From NCBI GenBank assembly GCA_019913005.1, contig JAIOHL010000258.1, positions 187,896 through 227,618 of the forward strand: a stretch of 39,723 nucleotides of DNA, read 5' to 3'. The notes beneath the pieces were generated by a model. That model was not told where the DNA came from, searched no databases, and saw only the letters and a program-made list of their open reading frames with translations. The translations under genes and the position numbers were made by a program. The stretch is from Anaerolineae bacterium. Lineage in GTDB: Bacteria; Chloroflexota; Anaerolineae; Aggregatilineales; J027. This document shows, piece by piece, positions 24,948-33,097 of this stretch (its first letter is position 1; each line of letters begins with the position of its first letter).

Positions 24948-26141
24948 TTAGTATTTGATGTCCACAGAACGCCCGGATTGAGCCGAAGCGACAATCGCAT
25001 CGCAGATGACCGCGTTACGATAGCCGTCCTCAAATGTCGCGCCGTAGGGGGCTACGTTGGCTTTGTTGACGATGGCATTGAAGAAATGATGGAACTCATG
25101 CACAAAGCTGTGTTCCCAACCGAGCATATGACCATGCGGCCACCAATTTTCCCAATAGGGGTGATAGCCTTCGCTTATCAGGGTGTTGTGGAAACCGCGT
25201 GTTTCTTTGGGGTCTTCATCGGCCCAGAACACATCCAGTTCGTTGAGGCGTTCTAGGTTGAAGCGAATTGAGCCGTTTTCGCCGTTGATTTCCAATACCT
25301 CATAATTTTTGTGCCCATGACAGAAACGGGAGGCCTCAACCGTGCCGATTGCACCGTTCTCAAATTCCAGCAGTGCAACAAAGGCGTCGTCCACGTCTAC
25401 CTTGCCCATCCCTGAACCATCCGGCAGGGGGCGTTCTTCAATAAACGTCTTGGTCATGCTCATCACCCGTTTGGGTTCGCCGACGAGGAAACGCCCTAGG
25501 TCAATCACATGTGCGCCAAGATCACCCAACGCGCCGCTGCCCGCGACGGATTTGTCCAAACGCCAAATCTTGGGGAAATTGGGGTCAATAATCCATTCCT
25601 GCAAATAGCTGGCCCGGAAATGGAAAATTCGGCCCAATGCACCACTTTCGATAATCTTGCGGGCCTGCATAATCGCGGGGACGAAGCGGTAATTAAACGC
25701 GACCATGTGCTTGACCCCTGCTTTGTCTACAGCGTCGAGCATGGATTTGGCTTCTTCGGCGGTACGGGCCAGTGGTTTTTCACAAAAAACATGTTTGCCT
25801 GCTTGGGCGGCGGCGATGCTAGGGACGGCGTGGGCATCGTTTGGGCCGCCGTTGTCGAAGACGAGAATATTTGGATTTTCCAGCATCTTGCGCCAATCGG
25901 TGTAATAGCCCTCATAGCCATAACGACGGGCGGCCTCGGCGGTGGCTTCTTCATTACGACCACAGATTGCGACCAAACGCGGAATCGCCACCGGGGGGTA
26001 CATCATATAGGGCAATTTCTTGAAGGCGTTGGAATGGGCTTTCCCCATGAAGGCGTACCCCAACATCCCAATGCCGATTTCGGGCGCAGTTCCACTCGCT
26101 TTTGCGCCTGCCATACTGGTAAAACCGACTTGATCGGTCAT
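24948..26141 (-). CDS. Gfo/Idh/MocA-family NAD(P)-dependent sugar dehydrogenase
   Basis: This 397-aa oxidoreductase has an N-terminal Rossmann fold (IGIGMLGYAFMGKAHSNAF, about residues 21-39) and the family signature HVFCEKPLARTAEEAK (about 114-129), whose Lys is the conserved EKP lysine. The catalytic-domain block GALGDLGAHVIDLGRFLVG carries the Asp/His pair. Members oxidise or reduce sugars, inositols or glycosides, often at C2 or C3. GGGAG lies 8 bases before the ATG. It lies between two genes for TIM-barrel isomerases or PEP-hydrolase partners. Such dehydrogenase/TIM-barrel pairs are typical of inositol, keto-sugar and C-glycoside breakdown. Confidence 0.92.
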   Translation of the reverse strand: MTDQVGFTSMAGAKASGTAPEIGIGMLGYAFMGKAHSNAFKKLPYMMYPPVAIPRLVAICGRNEEATAEAARRYGYEGYYTDWRKMLENPNILVFDNGGPNDAHAVPSIAAAQAGKHVFCEKPLARTAEEAKSMLDAVDKAGVKHMVAFNYRFVPAIMQARKIIESGALGRIFHFRASYLQEWIIDPNFPKIWRLDKSVAGSGALGDLGAHVIDLGRFLVGEPKRVMSMTKTFIEERPLPDGSGMGKVDVDDAFVALLEFENGAIGTVEASRFCHGHKNYEVLEINGENGSIRFNLERLNELDVFWADEDPKETRGFHNTLISEGYHPYWENWWPHGHMLGWEHSFVHEFHHFFNAIVNKANVAPYGATFEDGYRNAVICDAIVASAQSGRSVDIKY

Positions 26142-26164
26142 GACATTTGCTCCCTTAAATGTTT

Positions 26165-27169
26165 TTACTTGTCGCTGGCAAAGGCTGCATCGAAAGCCAC
26201 TGCGGAGGGCTTGAAATTGGCTTTCTTGACGAACTGTACCGATTCCGCCGCGCCATGTTCACGATCCATCCCACTGTCTTCCCATTCCACCGACAGTGGC
26301 CCCTCATAGCCAATCCGGTTCAAAACGCGGATGATGGCTTCGAGGTCAATATCGCCGTGTCCGGGGGATACAAAGTCCCAGCCGCGCCGCGAATCGCCAA
26401 ATTGCAGATGCGAGCCGAGGATGCTGGTGTAGCCATTCAGCTTGACTTTGGAATCCTTGACGTGCATGTGATAGATGCGATCCGGGAAATGCTCGATGAA
26501 GTGAACCGGATTAAACAACTGGTGAATGAAATGGCTGGGGTCGAAGTTGAACCCAAACGCGGGGCGATGATTGATCGCTGCCAATGTTTTTTCGGCGGTG
26601 TAGATGTCATAGGCGATTTCGGCGGGGTGCGCTTCAAGGGCGAACCGGACACCGACCTGATCAAAAACATCCAAAATTGGATTCCAGCGATCCGCAAATT
26701 CTCGATACCCCGCGTCCACCATTTCATCCGATGTCGGCGGGAAACGATAAATCAGATGCCACACTGGGCTGCCAGTGAAGCCATTGACGACCTTGACGCC
26801 AAATTGGGCAGCGGCACGAGCGGTGTTGGCGACTTCTTCGGCACAGCGGCGGCGTACCCCCTCGGGATCACCATTTCCCCACAGACGCGGTGGCAAAATG
26901 CTCTTGTGGCGGTCATCAATATAGGCATCGGCGACACACTGCCCCACGAGATGGGTGCTAATGGCGAAGCACTTCAGCCCATGTTTTTCCAAAATATCCC
27001 AACGGCTGCGGGCATATTGATCGTTGGCAAGGGCTTTGTCCACTTCAAAATGGTCGCCCCAACATGCCAATTCAAGGCCATCAAAGCCCATACTGGCTGC
27101 CTTGCCCGCAAGCGTATCAAGGGTGAGATCAGCCCATTGTCCGGTAAAGAGTGTTACTGGTCTTGCCAT
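26165..27169 (-). CDS. Sugar phosphate isomerase/epimerase-like TIM barrel (IolE/IolH-like)
   Basis: The protein is 334 aa and starts [20 protein letters not shown]. It is larger than the other two TIM barrels here and only distantly like them. Ligand-bearing blocks are [36 protein letters not shown] and [11 protein letters not shown], the last unusually acidic. The C-terminal tail ([12 protein letters not shown]) is typical of this subfamily. The ATG at 27169 has AGGAG 8 bases upstream; the open frame extends to 27235 inside the spacer. It is followed after 23 bp by the Gfo/Idh dehydrogenase, a frequent pairing. It probably isomerises or dehydrates the product of that enzyme (inference). Confidence 0.89.
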   Translation of the reverse strand: MARPVTLFTGQWADLTLDTLAGKAASMGFDGLELACWGDHFEVDKALANDQYARSRWDILEKHGLKCFAISTHLVGQCVADAYIDDRHKSILPPRLWGNGDPEGVRRRCAEEVANTARAAAQFGVKVVNGFTGSPVWHLIYRFPPTSDEMVDAGYREFADRWNPILDVFDQVGVRFALEAHPAEIAYDIYTAEKTLAAINHRPAFGFNFDPSHFIHQLFNPVHFIEHFPDRIYHMHVKDSKVKLNGYTSILGSHLQFGDSRRGWDFVSPGHGDIDLEAIIRVLNRIGYEGPLSVEWEDSGMDREHGAAESVQFVKKANFKPSAVAFDAAFASDK

Positions 27170-27227
27170 ATCCTTTGCTCCTAAAGAATAATCAAAATGC
27201 GAGAATATTATGTACTGCCTTTCAATC

Positions 27228-27971
27228 TCAAGCACTGGTTGTGGCAGCGACTGATTGGTTAGCCTGCCTCTCTTTGCTGACAGCGGAAGCTAGAATTTCA
27301 CGCAAAAAGAAGTAGATGGGTAGTGCAGGGCCAATGCTGATGAAGATCAAAAAGGGGACTTCGTAGGTGTTATAGGTGTCCCCAGCCTCTTTGATAATCT
27401 CGGCTTTACGCTCTGGGCGCAACCCACGATCCCATTGGCGCTGGGTGTAACCATAGGGGGCAACCGGTTTCTCATTCTGGGTGAAATTGTAGGCAAAGAC
27501 GCTGAGTACCAATAAGGCTGCAATTAGTGCAACGCCGTGATGCCATAACTCAAATGGGGGAAGGTCTTTGCCATTGGCGGCGCTTTGCGGGACGATATGA
27601 CTCCACATAATGAAGCCGATGGTTGAGGCCAGCAGCAGCAAAAAGCCATATTCATATCCGATTAACTCCCACGGCTGGAATAAGCAGAAAATCCCGATCA
27701 ATATCCCGGCAATGACCGTGAGTTCGATAGGCCGATAGGTGCGATAGGGAATTTTGCCGTTGAACCGGATGGCGACCATAAAAATCAGCAAGATATAGAG
27801 CAAAATGATGCTCACAAAGACGGTCACGAATGGAATCGCCCGAACCAGCACACTGTCCCGCGTATCCTCCGATAGCAATTCCTTACTGAGCGTCGGGAAG
27901 ATGCGCCCAAACAGGAACACAATTACCGCCGCCGTGCCTAGAATTTTGATCGGGCCGAGATATTTTGCCAT
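27228..27971 (-). CDS. Multi-pass membrane protein of unknown function
   Basis: This 247-aa protein starts [20 protein letters not shown]. Six hydrophobic segments are visible: about residues 9-27, 45-69, 83-104, 107-128, 144-165 and 207-228. A polar loop between segments five and six holds [14 protein letters not shown] and a Lys/Glu-rich stretch. I recognise no transporter motif, signature or Cys/His redox site. It sits between two TIM-barrel genes (12 bp after one, 58 bp before the next) inside an otherwise enzymatic and ABC-import operon. It may be a facilitator, an export or sensing component, or a scaffold. The ribosome site is weak. Confidence 0.75.
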   Translation of the reverse strand: MAKYLGPIKILGTAAVIVFLFGRIFPTLSKELLSEDTRDSVLVRAIPFVTVFVSIILLYILLIFMVAIRFNGKIPYRTYRPIELTVIAGILIGIFCLFQPWELIGYEYGFLLLLASTIGFIMWSHIVPQSAANGKDLPPFELWHHGVALIAALLVLSVFAYNFTQNEKPVAPYGYTQRQWDRGLRPERKAEIIKEAGDTYNTYEVPFLIFISIGPALPIYFFLREILASAVSKERQANQSVAATTSA

Positions 27972-27983
27972 GGATAATAAACC

Positions 27984-28832
27984 CTACGCTAAAAGATGCT
28001 TTAAGAAAGTGAGGCCATTTTGGGCTAGTGCGTCTTGGCTTGGCTCAAAGGGACGCCAAATCGCCGCTGCACGGGCAATGGATTTGACCTTATTGGTAAA
28101 CGACTCAATCACCACCGGGCCATCATAGCCGATTTCACGCAGGGCCGCCCCAACTTCGCCCCACGTGACATTGCCAGAGCCGGGGGCGCCGCGATCATTT
28201 TCACAGGCATGGAAATGGGCCAACCGTTTGCCCGTCTGCCGAATCGCGTTGCCAAGCGATTTTTCCTCAATGTTCATGTGGAAGGTGTCCAGCATAATCT
28301 GGCAGGCGGGGCTATCTACGCGATCAACCACTTCTATCGCTTGGGTAGCGAGATTGATAAAACTGGTCTCGAAACGATTCAATGGCTCAATACAGATGAC
28401 CGCACTCTTATCATGGGCATAACTCGCCAGTCCTTTTAATTGACTGACCAGCGTGTCCACATCCTTCGCTCGTTCAGCCTCGGTTTGTTGCCATACCCGT
28501 CCAACAGCAGAATAAATTGGGCCGACCACATGACTACCACCGAGAATTTTCACCGCGTCAATGCAATGGCGGATATATTCCACGCCGTTTTTCTGAATGG
28601 CAGTATCGGGATGGATAAGGTCGCGGTCTGGCCCCATCGCGGCACAAACACTCACTCCTAAGCCATTGTCGCGCACAATTTTGGCGGCAGCGGCATAGTC
28701 AAGGTCGTCTGTTCCTTCAATCGGGATTTCAATCCAATCAAAACCCATTGTTTTCACTTTAGGGGCGAGTTTGGTGACTTCTCCGAGGTTGGCAGGGGAA
28801 ACCCACACCCAGCAATTCACTCCAAATTTCAT
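27984..28832 (-). CDS. Sugar phosphate isomerase/epimerase-like TIM barrel (ketose 3-epimerase-like)
   Basis: This 282-aa protein has strong similarity to the D-tagatose/D-psicose 3-epimerase type. Metal ligands are visible: Glu in ICIEPLNRFETSF, Asp in IMLDTFHMNIEE, His in LAHFHACENDRGAPGSGN and Glu in PVVIESFTNKV. RDLIHPD and GSHVVGPIYSAVG are also typical of the family. GGGAG lies 8 bases before the ATG. It follows the second ABC ATPase by 15 bp, so the first enzyme after import is a likely sugar epimerase or isomerase. It is a distant paralogue of the protein at 21914-22801. Confidence 0.91.
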   Translation of the reverse strand: MKFGVNCWVWVSPANLGEVTKLAPKVKTMGFDWIEIPIEGTDDLDYAAAAKIVRDNGLGVSVCAAMGPDRDLIHPDTAIQKNGVEYIRHCIDAVKILGGSHVVGPIYSAVGRVWQQTEAERAKDVDTLVSQLKGLASYAHDKSAVICIEPLNRFETSFINLATQAIEVVDRVDSPACQIMLDTFHMNIEEKSLGNAIRQTGKRLAHFHACENDRGAPGSGNVTWGEVGAALREIGYDGPVVIESFTNKVKSIARAAAIWRPFEPSQDALAQNGLTFLKHLLA

Positions 28833-28847
28833 GGCTTTTTCTCCCTT

Positions 28848-29918
28848 CTAGACCGAGGCAGCTACAATGCGCTTGCCTGTCGGATGGAAGTAATGCAACC
28901 GCTCACGCACAATATCGAATCGTACTTCCTCGCCGACACTTATTGGTGTAATGCCGGGAACGAGGCTGGTGAGGATATTTTCACCGGATCGAATATGGAC
29001 AATCGTCTCGACTCCCAGCGGTTCGGTCAGTGCGACTTTGCCGGAAAATTCGCCGCTGTTGGTGGGTCGGACATCTTCGGGACGCACTCCCAACAAGAAG
29101 TCGGCTGGAAGATCAATCCCCGTTGGTGGGGGCAGGCGCACACTGCTATCTTTGACAAAAATGCGCCCATCTTGGCGACTGGCCTGCATCAAATTGATGC
29201 GTGGTGTGCCGACCAGCGTGGCGACAAACGTCGTGGCCGGGGCGTCGTAAATCTCATGCGGCGTGCCGATTTGGAGGATATGGCCCTCATCTAAAACGGC
29301 GATACGTTGGGCCATCGTCAGGGCCTCGATCTGGTCATGGGTGACAAATACGGTGGTGCTGCCCTGCGTTTTTTGCAGATGTACCAATTCAATGCGGAGC
29401 GCCTCGCGCAATTTGGCGTCAAGATTGGAAAGCGGCTCATCCATCAGATAAACTCGTGGTTCGCGCACGATGGCTCGCCCAATAGAGACACGCTGCATTT
29501 CACCGCCGGAAAGTTTGGCGGTTTTGCGTGCCAACAGATGGGTAATCCGCAGTGTTTCCGCCGCTGTCTTGACCCGCCGCTCGATTTCACCTTTGGGCAG
29601 TTTGCGAAGGGGTGAACGCAGCGGAAATGCGAGATTGTCAAATACGCTCATATTGGGATAGAGCGAATACTGCTGGAACACAAAGGCCACATCCCGTTCC
29701 GCTGGCACTGCCCCTGTCATTGAAGTACCATCAAAGAGGACATCCCCGGTATCTTGTTTTTCGAGGCCCGCAATCACACGCAGAGTGGTAGTTTTGCCCG
29801 CGCCCGTCGGCCCCAACAAGACAAAAAACTCTTGGTCTTGGATGGTTAGGGACAAATCGTTGAGGGCGGTTTTTTCGCCAAAGCGTTTGGTAATGTTTTG
29901 AAGGGTGATACTGCTCAT
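28848..29918 (-). CDS. ABC transporter ATP-binding protein (MalK/UgpC type), second of a pair
   Basis: This 356-aa ATPase belongs to a sugar or polyol importer. All motifs are present: Walker A GPTGAGKTTTLR, Q-loop FVFQQYSLYP, signature LSGGEMQRVSIGRA, Walker B RVYLMDEPLSNLD and switch His VFVTHDQ. A C-terminal OB-fold regulatory domain (TOBE, from about residue 240) contains LGVRPEDVRP. It overlaps the first ATPase gene by 4 bp (ATGA). Because both ATPases are complete and adjacent, they probably form a heterodimer on the permease pair, as GlpS/GlpT do in rhizobial glycerol importers. Confidence 0.93.
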   Translation of the reverse strand: MSSITLQNITKRFGEKTALNDLSLTIQDQEFFVLLGPTGAGKTTTLRVIAGLEKQDTGDVLFDGTSMTGAVPAERDVAFVFQQYSLYPNMSVFDNLAFPLRSPLRKLPKGEIERRVKTAAETLRITHLLARKTAKLSGGEMQRVSIGRAIVREPRVYLMDEPLSNLDAKLREALRIELVHLQKTQGSTTVFVTHDQIEALTMAQRIAVLDEGHILQIGTPHEIYDAPATTFVATLVGTPRINLMQASRQDGRIFVKDSSVRLPPPTGIDLPADFLLGVRPEDVRPTNSGEFSGKVALTEPLGVETIVHIRSGENILTSLVPGITPISVGEEVRFDIVRERLHYFHPTGKRIVAASV

Positions 29919-31009
29919 GGGTTGCCCCCTTTGTGGATAGCAGCCTCGGTCTTGGGGTCAAAAAATCGCACCATCGCGGGGTCGAGGTCAAAACGGGCCG
30001 GTGTGCCAATGGGGTAATTCGTGCCCCGTCCGGCGCGGACATCCACAATCGTGTCACGGTTTAACTCCAGATGCAGCATGGTATAACTGCCGTGTAGATC
30101 GGTGGTATAGACGGTTGTGGCGATAGGGCCACTCGCGCTGATATGGGCCGCTTCGGGGCGGAAACCCAGAATAATATCTCCATCCCGACCAATGGTTTCA
30201 TGAATGGCGGTGTACCAATCGGCGGGCACGGTATAGTGATTATCACCCGGTAAGGCGACCTTGCCATCGGCGTAATGCCCCTGAATCAAATTCATGCCGG
30301 GGCTGCCAATGAACTTGGCGACAAAAAGATTGGCGGGGTCATGATAAACTTCGGCAGGGGTGCCATTTTGCTGGACGACGGCTGCGGACATTACAACGAC
30401 CCGATCCCCCATTGCCATCGCTTCGATTTGGTCATGGGTGACGTAGACGGTAGTGGCATTTTGTTCAATGTGTAGGCGCTTGATTTCAGCCCGCATGGAT
30501 TCACGGAATTCAGCATCCAGTGCCCCTAGCGGCTCATCCATCAAGAAGGCCGCCGGACGACGCACCAAGGCCCGTGCCAAAGCAACCCGTTGTTGATCGC
30601 CCCCGCTCAGGCCGCCGGGACGTGCATTCATCAGATGTTCAATCCGCAGCATTTTGGCAACTTCTTCAACCCGCTTGCGGATACTGTCGCGTGGCTCGCC
30701 CTGTGCCTGAAGTGGAAAGGCGATATTCTCACGGGCGGTCATATGCGAATAGAGCGCAAAAAATTGGAACACAAAGGCAATGTCACGGTCACTGGGGTGC
30801 AGCCATGTGACGTCTTTGCCATCGAATAGAATCTGCCCATCCGTCACCGCTTCGAGGCCAGAGATCATGCGTAGGGTGGTGGTTTTGCCACAGCCGGATG
30901 GCCCAAGCAGCACCACAAATTCACCACTGTGGATGGTCATATTCATCGGCTTGACCGCGTAGCTACTGCCGAATTTTTTCTCGACGTTCATTAATTCAAT
31001 CGTTGCCAT
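29915..31009 (-). CDS. ABC transporter ATP-binding protein (MalK/UgpC type), first of a pair
   Basis: This 364-aa ATPase has Walker A GPSGCGKTTTLR, signature LSGGDQQRVALARA, Walker B AFLMDEPLGALD, switch His VYVTHDQ and a C-terminal TOBE region with LGFRPEAAHI. The frame opens at 31048, but the ATG at 31009 (MATIELMNVEKKFGSSYAV) gives the normal family N-terminus and leaves 16 bp to the permease stop. It overlaps the second ATPase gene by 4 bp. It energises uptake with the permeases at 31026-32024 and 32028-32960. Confidence 0.93.
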   Translation of the reverse strand: MATIELMNVEKKFGSSYAVKPMNMTIHSGEFVVLLGPSGCGKTTTLRMISGLEAVTDGQILFDGKDVTWLHPSDRDIAFVFQFFALYSHMTARENIAFPLQAQGEPRDSIRKRVEEVAKMLRIEHLMNARPGGLSGGDQQRVALARALVRRPAAFLMDEPLGALDAEFRESMRAEIKRLHIEQNATTVYVTHDQIEAMAMGDRVVVMSAAVVQQNGTPAEVYHDPANLFVAKFIGSPGMNLIQGHYADGKVALPGDNHYTVPADWYTAIHETIGRDGDIILGFRPEAAHISASGPIATTVYTTDLHGSYTMLHLELNRDTIVDVRAGRGTNYPIGTPARFDLDPAMVRFFDPKTEAAIHKGGNP

Positions 31010-31025
31010 CGGTACTCTAAACCGC

Positions 31026-32024
31026 CTATCCTTTACGAATCGCCCCAAATGTCACCCCACGTAGGAGGTGCTTACGGAGGGCGAAGGTTACGATCACGAC
31101 TGGCATTAAAAAAACCAACGATGCGGCGGCAATGGTTTCCCACTCAATACGGCCCACGCCTTGAATCGAAGGGATGCTAGGCGGCGCGGTGCGGGTGGCA
31201 TCGCTGGTGAGCATGGCAGCAAACGCATATTCGTTCCATGCAAAGATAAAACAGAACACAGTGGTCGCAGCGATGCCTGTCACGGCTTGGGGCAATACTA
31301 CCTTACGGAATGCCTGCAAACGGGTATAGCCATCTACCAACGCGGCTTCTTCATATTCTTTGGGAATTTCATCAATGAAGCCCTTCAACAGCCATACTGA
31401 AAACGACAAATTGAAGGTGGTGTAGAGCAAAATCAACCCAAAATAGGTGTTATCGAGGCCAAGCTCACGGTACATCAAGAAAATCGGAATGGTTACGGCG
31501 ACGGGTGGCAGCATACGGGTGCTAAGGATGAAAAACAACAGGTCGCCTTCACCGGGAATTCTGAAGCGGCTAAAGGCATAGGCCGATAGCACACCAAACA
31601 GCACCGAGAAAATGGTCGAAGTTCCTGCAATGATAAATGAATTGCGTAGCTGCTTGGGGAAGTCACCAACGCGGGTGATTTTTTGACCCCGTTCGGCAAC
31701 CTTTTCTTCATACCACTTCAAATCATCGCGGGCACGGAATTCATCGGCCTCTTGGCGCGTAGGGAACTGCACCCGCTCGGTCACTAAAAAGATGAAACTT
31801 TCAATGGAAGGCTCAAAAATGATCTTGGGGGGTACAGCCACCACATCGCTAGGTGATTTTAAGGAGGTCATAACCATCCAGACCACAGGCAGCAGGATGA
31901 GCACCGTCAAAATGACCACCACAAAAGCACGGATGGCACGAGTCACTTTTGGACGCAACCCAACTTTATCTACGCGGGTCGAAATCGTGGCCGGCGCACG
32001 TGGGGCAGAAGCACGAGTTCCCAT
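31026..32024 (-). CDS. Carbohydrate ABC transporter permease (MalG/UgpE type) with enlarged first periplasmic loop
   Basis: This 332-aa membrane protein has six predicted helices and the EAA loop (EYEEAALVDGYTRLQAFRKV) that docks the ATPase. Between helix 1 (VVVILTVLILLPVVWMVM) and helix 2 there is a charged stretch, roughly residues 78-115 (QEADEFRARDDLKWYEEKVA), that is clearly longer than in typical MalG proteins. GGAGG overlaps the stop of the upstream permease gene, 3 bp away, so translation is coupled. It pairs with the protein at 32028-32960. Confidence 0.92.
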   Translation of the reverse strand: MGTRASAPRAPATISTRVDKVGLRPKVTRAIRAFVVVILTVLILLPVVWMVMTSLKSPSDVVAVPPKIIFEPSIESFIFLVTERVQFPTRQEADEFRARDDLKWYEEKVAERGQKITRVGDFPKQLRNSFIIAGTSTIFSVLFGVLSAYAFSRFRIPGEGDLLFFILSTRMLPPVAVTIPIFLMYRELGLDNTYFGLILLYTTFNLSFSVWLLKGFIDEIPKEYEEAALVDGYTRLQAFRKVVLPQAVTGIAATTVFCFIFAWNEYAFAAMLTSDATRTAPPSIPSIQGVGRIEWETIAAASLVFLMPVVIVTFALRKHLLRGVTFGAIRKG

Positions 32025-32027
32025 TGG

Positions 32028-32960
32028 TTAGCCCTCCCGCACCTTGTTTAATGCCCGAATATAGAGATTGCTGATGGCTATGATGATGACCAGCACCACA
32101 TAGGCCATCGCGCTTGAGAGACCCGTTTGTGCCTGCGGGGGCATTGCTAGGCGGAACAACTTCACCGATACCGTTTCGGTTACATTAACCGCTTGTGTAC
32201 CTTGCAACAGGCTGGGGCCGCCTCCGGTTAAGCCCATCACAAGGTCAAATTGTTTAAATGCCTCGATAGTACGAAACAGGACGGCAATGAGCAGGAGGGG
32301 CATGACTTGGGGCAGTGTAATGCGGCGGAATTGGAACCACGCACTGGCTCGGTCAATCGCGGCAGCTTCATACAGATAATCTGGAATTGCGCTGAGGCCA
32401 GCGAGGGACAGCAGCATCACAAAGGGACTCCACATCCACACATCCACGATCACCACCGCCCACAATGCCAGATCAGGATCACCTAACCATTCGGGTGCGG
32501 TGTTGGGATCGGAATAGCCCAAGAACTGATCGAAAATCCCAAAGGAGGGGTTAAATATATTCTTCCAAAACGCTCCTACGACTGCGGGAGAAAGCATCAT
32601 GGGAACCAGAATTAGAGTTGTTAATAAACCGCTGCCCTTGAATTTTTCTTTGAGCAGCATGGCAAGGCCGAATCCAACAATCATTTGTAAGGAGACAGAA
32701 ATCAGGGCATAACGGCCTGTGACCGCAAAATTGTGCCAATATAAGTTATCGGACAGCACTTTTTTGTAATTATCGAGTCCAACCCATTGAGGTGGTGTAG
32801 GGTTAATGGCGGAATATTCAGTAAAACTTAAATAGAGACTGTAAATAAGCGGAAAAACATTCATTAAGATCAACAATACGACTGTTGGGATGATAAACAT
32901 CTGAATCAGTCTTTTGTCTCCTAAGTGTCGTCGTCTGGCGGGTTGGCTGTAACTTGACAT
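32028..32960 (-). CDS. Carbohydrate ABC transporter permease (MalF/UgpA type)
   Basis: This 310-aa membrane protein starts MSSYSQPARRRHLGDKRLIQ. Helix 1 is FIIPTVVLLILMNVFPLIYS, and the EAA loop is LYEAAAIDRASAWFQFRRIT. The open frame reaches 33050, but the ATG at 32960 has AAAGGA 7 bases upstream and the normal family N-terminus. It is preceded by a hairpin-containing spacer after the binding-protein gene and followed after 3 bp by the partner permease gene. Confidence 0.93.
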   Translation of the reverse strand: MSSYSQPARRRHLGDKRLIQMFIIPTVVLLILMNVFPLIYSLYLSFTEYSAINPTPPQWVGLDNYKKVLSDNLYWHNFAVTGRYALISVSLQMIVGFGLAMLLKEKFKGSGLLTTLILVPMMLSPAVVGAFWKNIFNPSFGIFDQFLGYSDPNTAPEWLGDPDLALWAVVIVDVWMWSPFVMLLSLAGLSAIPDYLYEAAAIDRASAWFQFRRITLPQVMPLLLIAVLFRTIEAFKQFDLVMGLTGGGPSLLQGTQAVNVTETVSVKLFRLAMPPQAQTGLSSAMAYVVLVIIIAISNLYIRALNKVREG

Positions 32961-33050
32961 GAGTAATCCTTTTAGCGACCTGATACGGTTGTGCTGCGAA
33001 TACGCATCCGCCTGAACCTCACCAACTCGGCTAAATTGCAGGCATAACAT

Positions 33051-33077
33051 CAGGGGCGAGTGTTTACCTCACCCCTG
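33051..33077 (-). other. Intercistronic stem-loop between the binding-protein and permease genes
   Basis: CAGGGGCGAG (33051-33060) and CTCACCCCTG (33068-33077) form a 10-bp stem with one G-U pair and a 7-base loop, about 20 bases after the binding-protein stop codon. No T-run follows on the minus strand. In maltose-type operons such a hairpin protects the 3' end of the binding-protein message and lowers expression of the permeases. The same role is inferred here. Confidence 0.65.
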
Positions 33078-33097
33078 AAAAGGTGAACCTCAACTTA

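Noticed and set aside
25509-26309. A 266-residue open frame on the plus strand opposite the Gfo/Idh gene
   Set aside because: It is a shadow frame; the minus-strand protein has the full dehydrogenase signature, ribosome site and operon spacing.
26159-27184. A 341-residue open frame on the plus strand opposite the TIM-barrel gene
   Set aside because: It is the shadow of a clear enzyme gene with metal-ligand motifs on the other strand. The plus frame has no recognisable family motif and no ribosome site.
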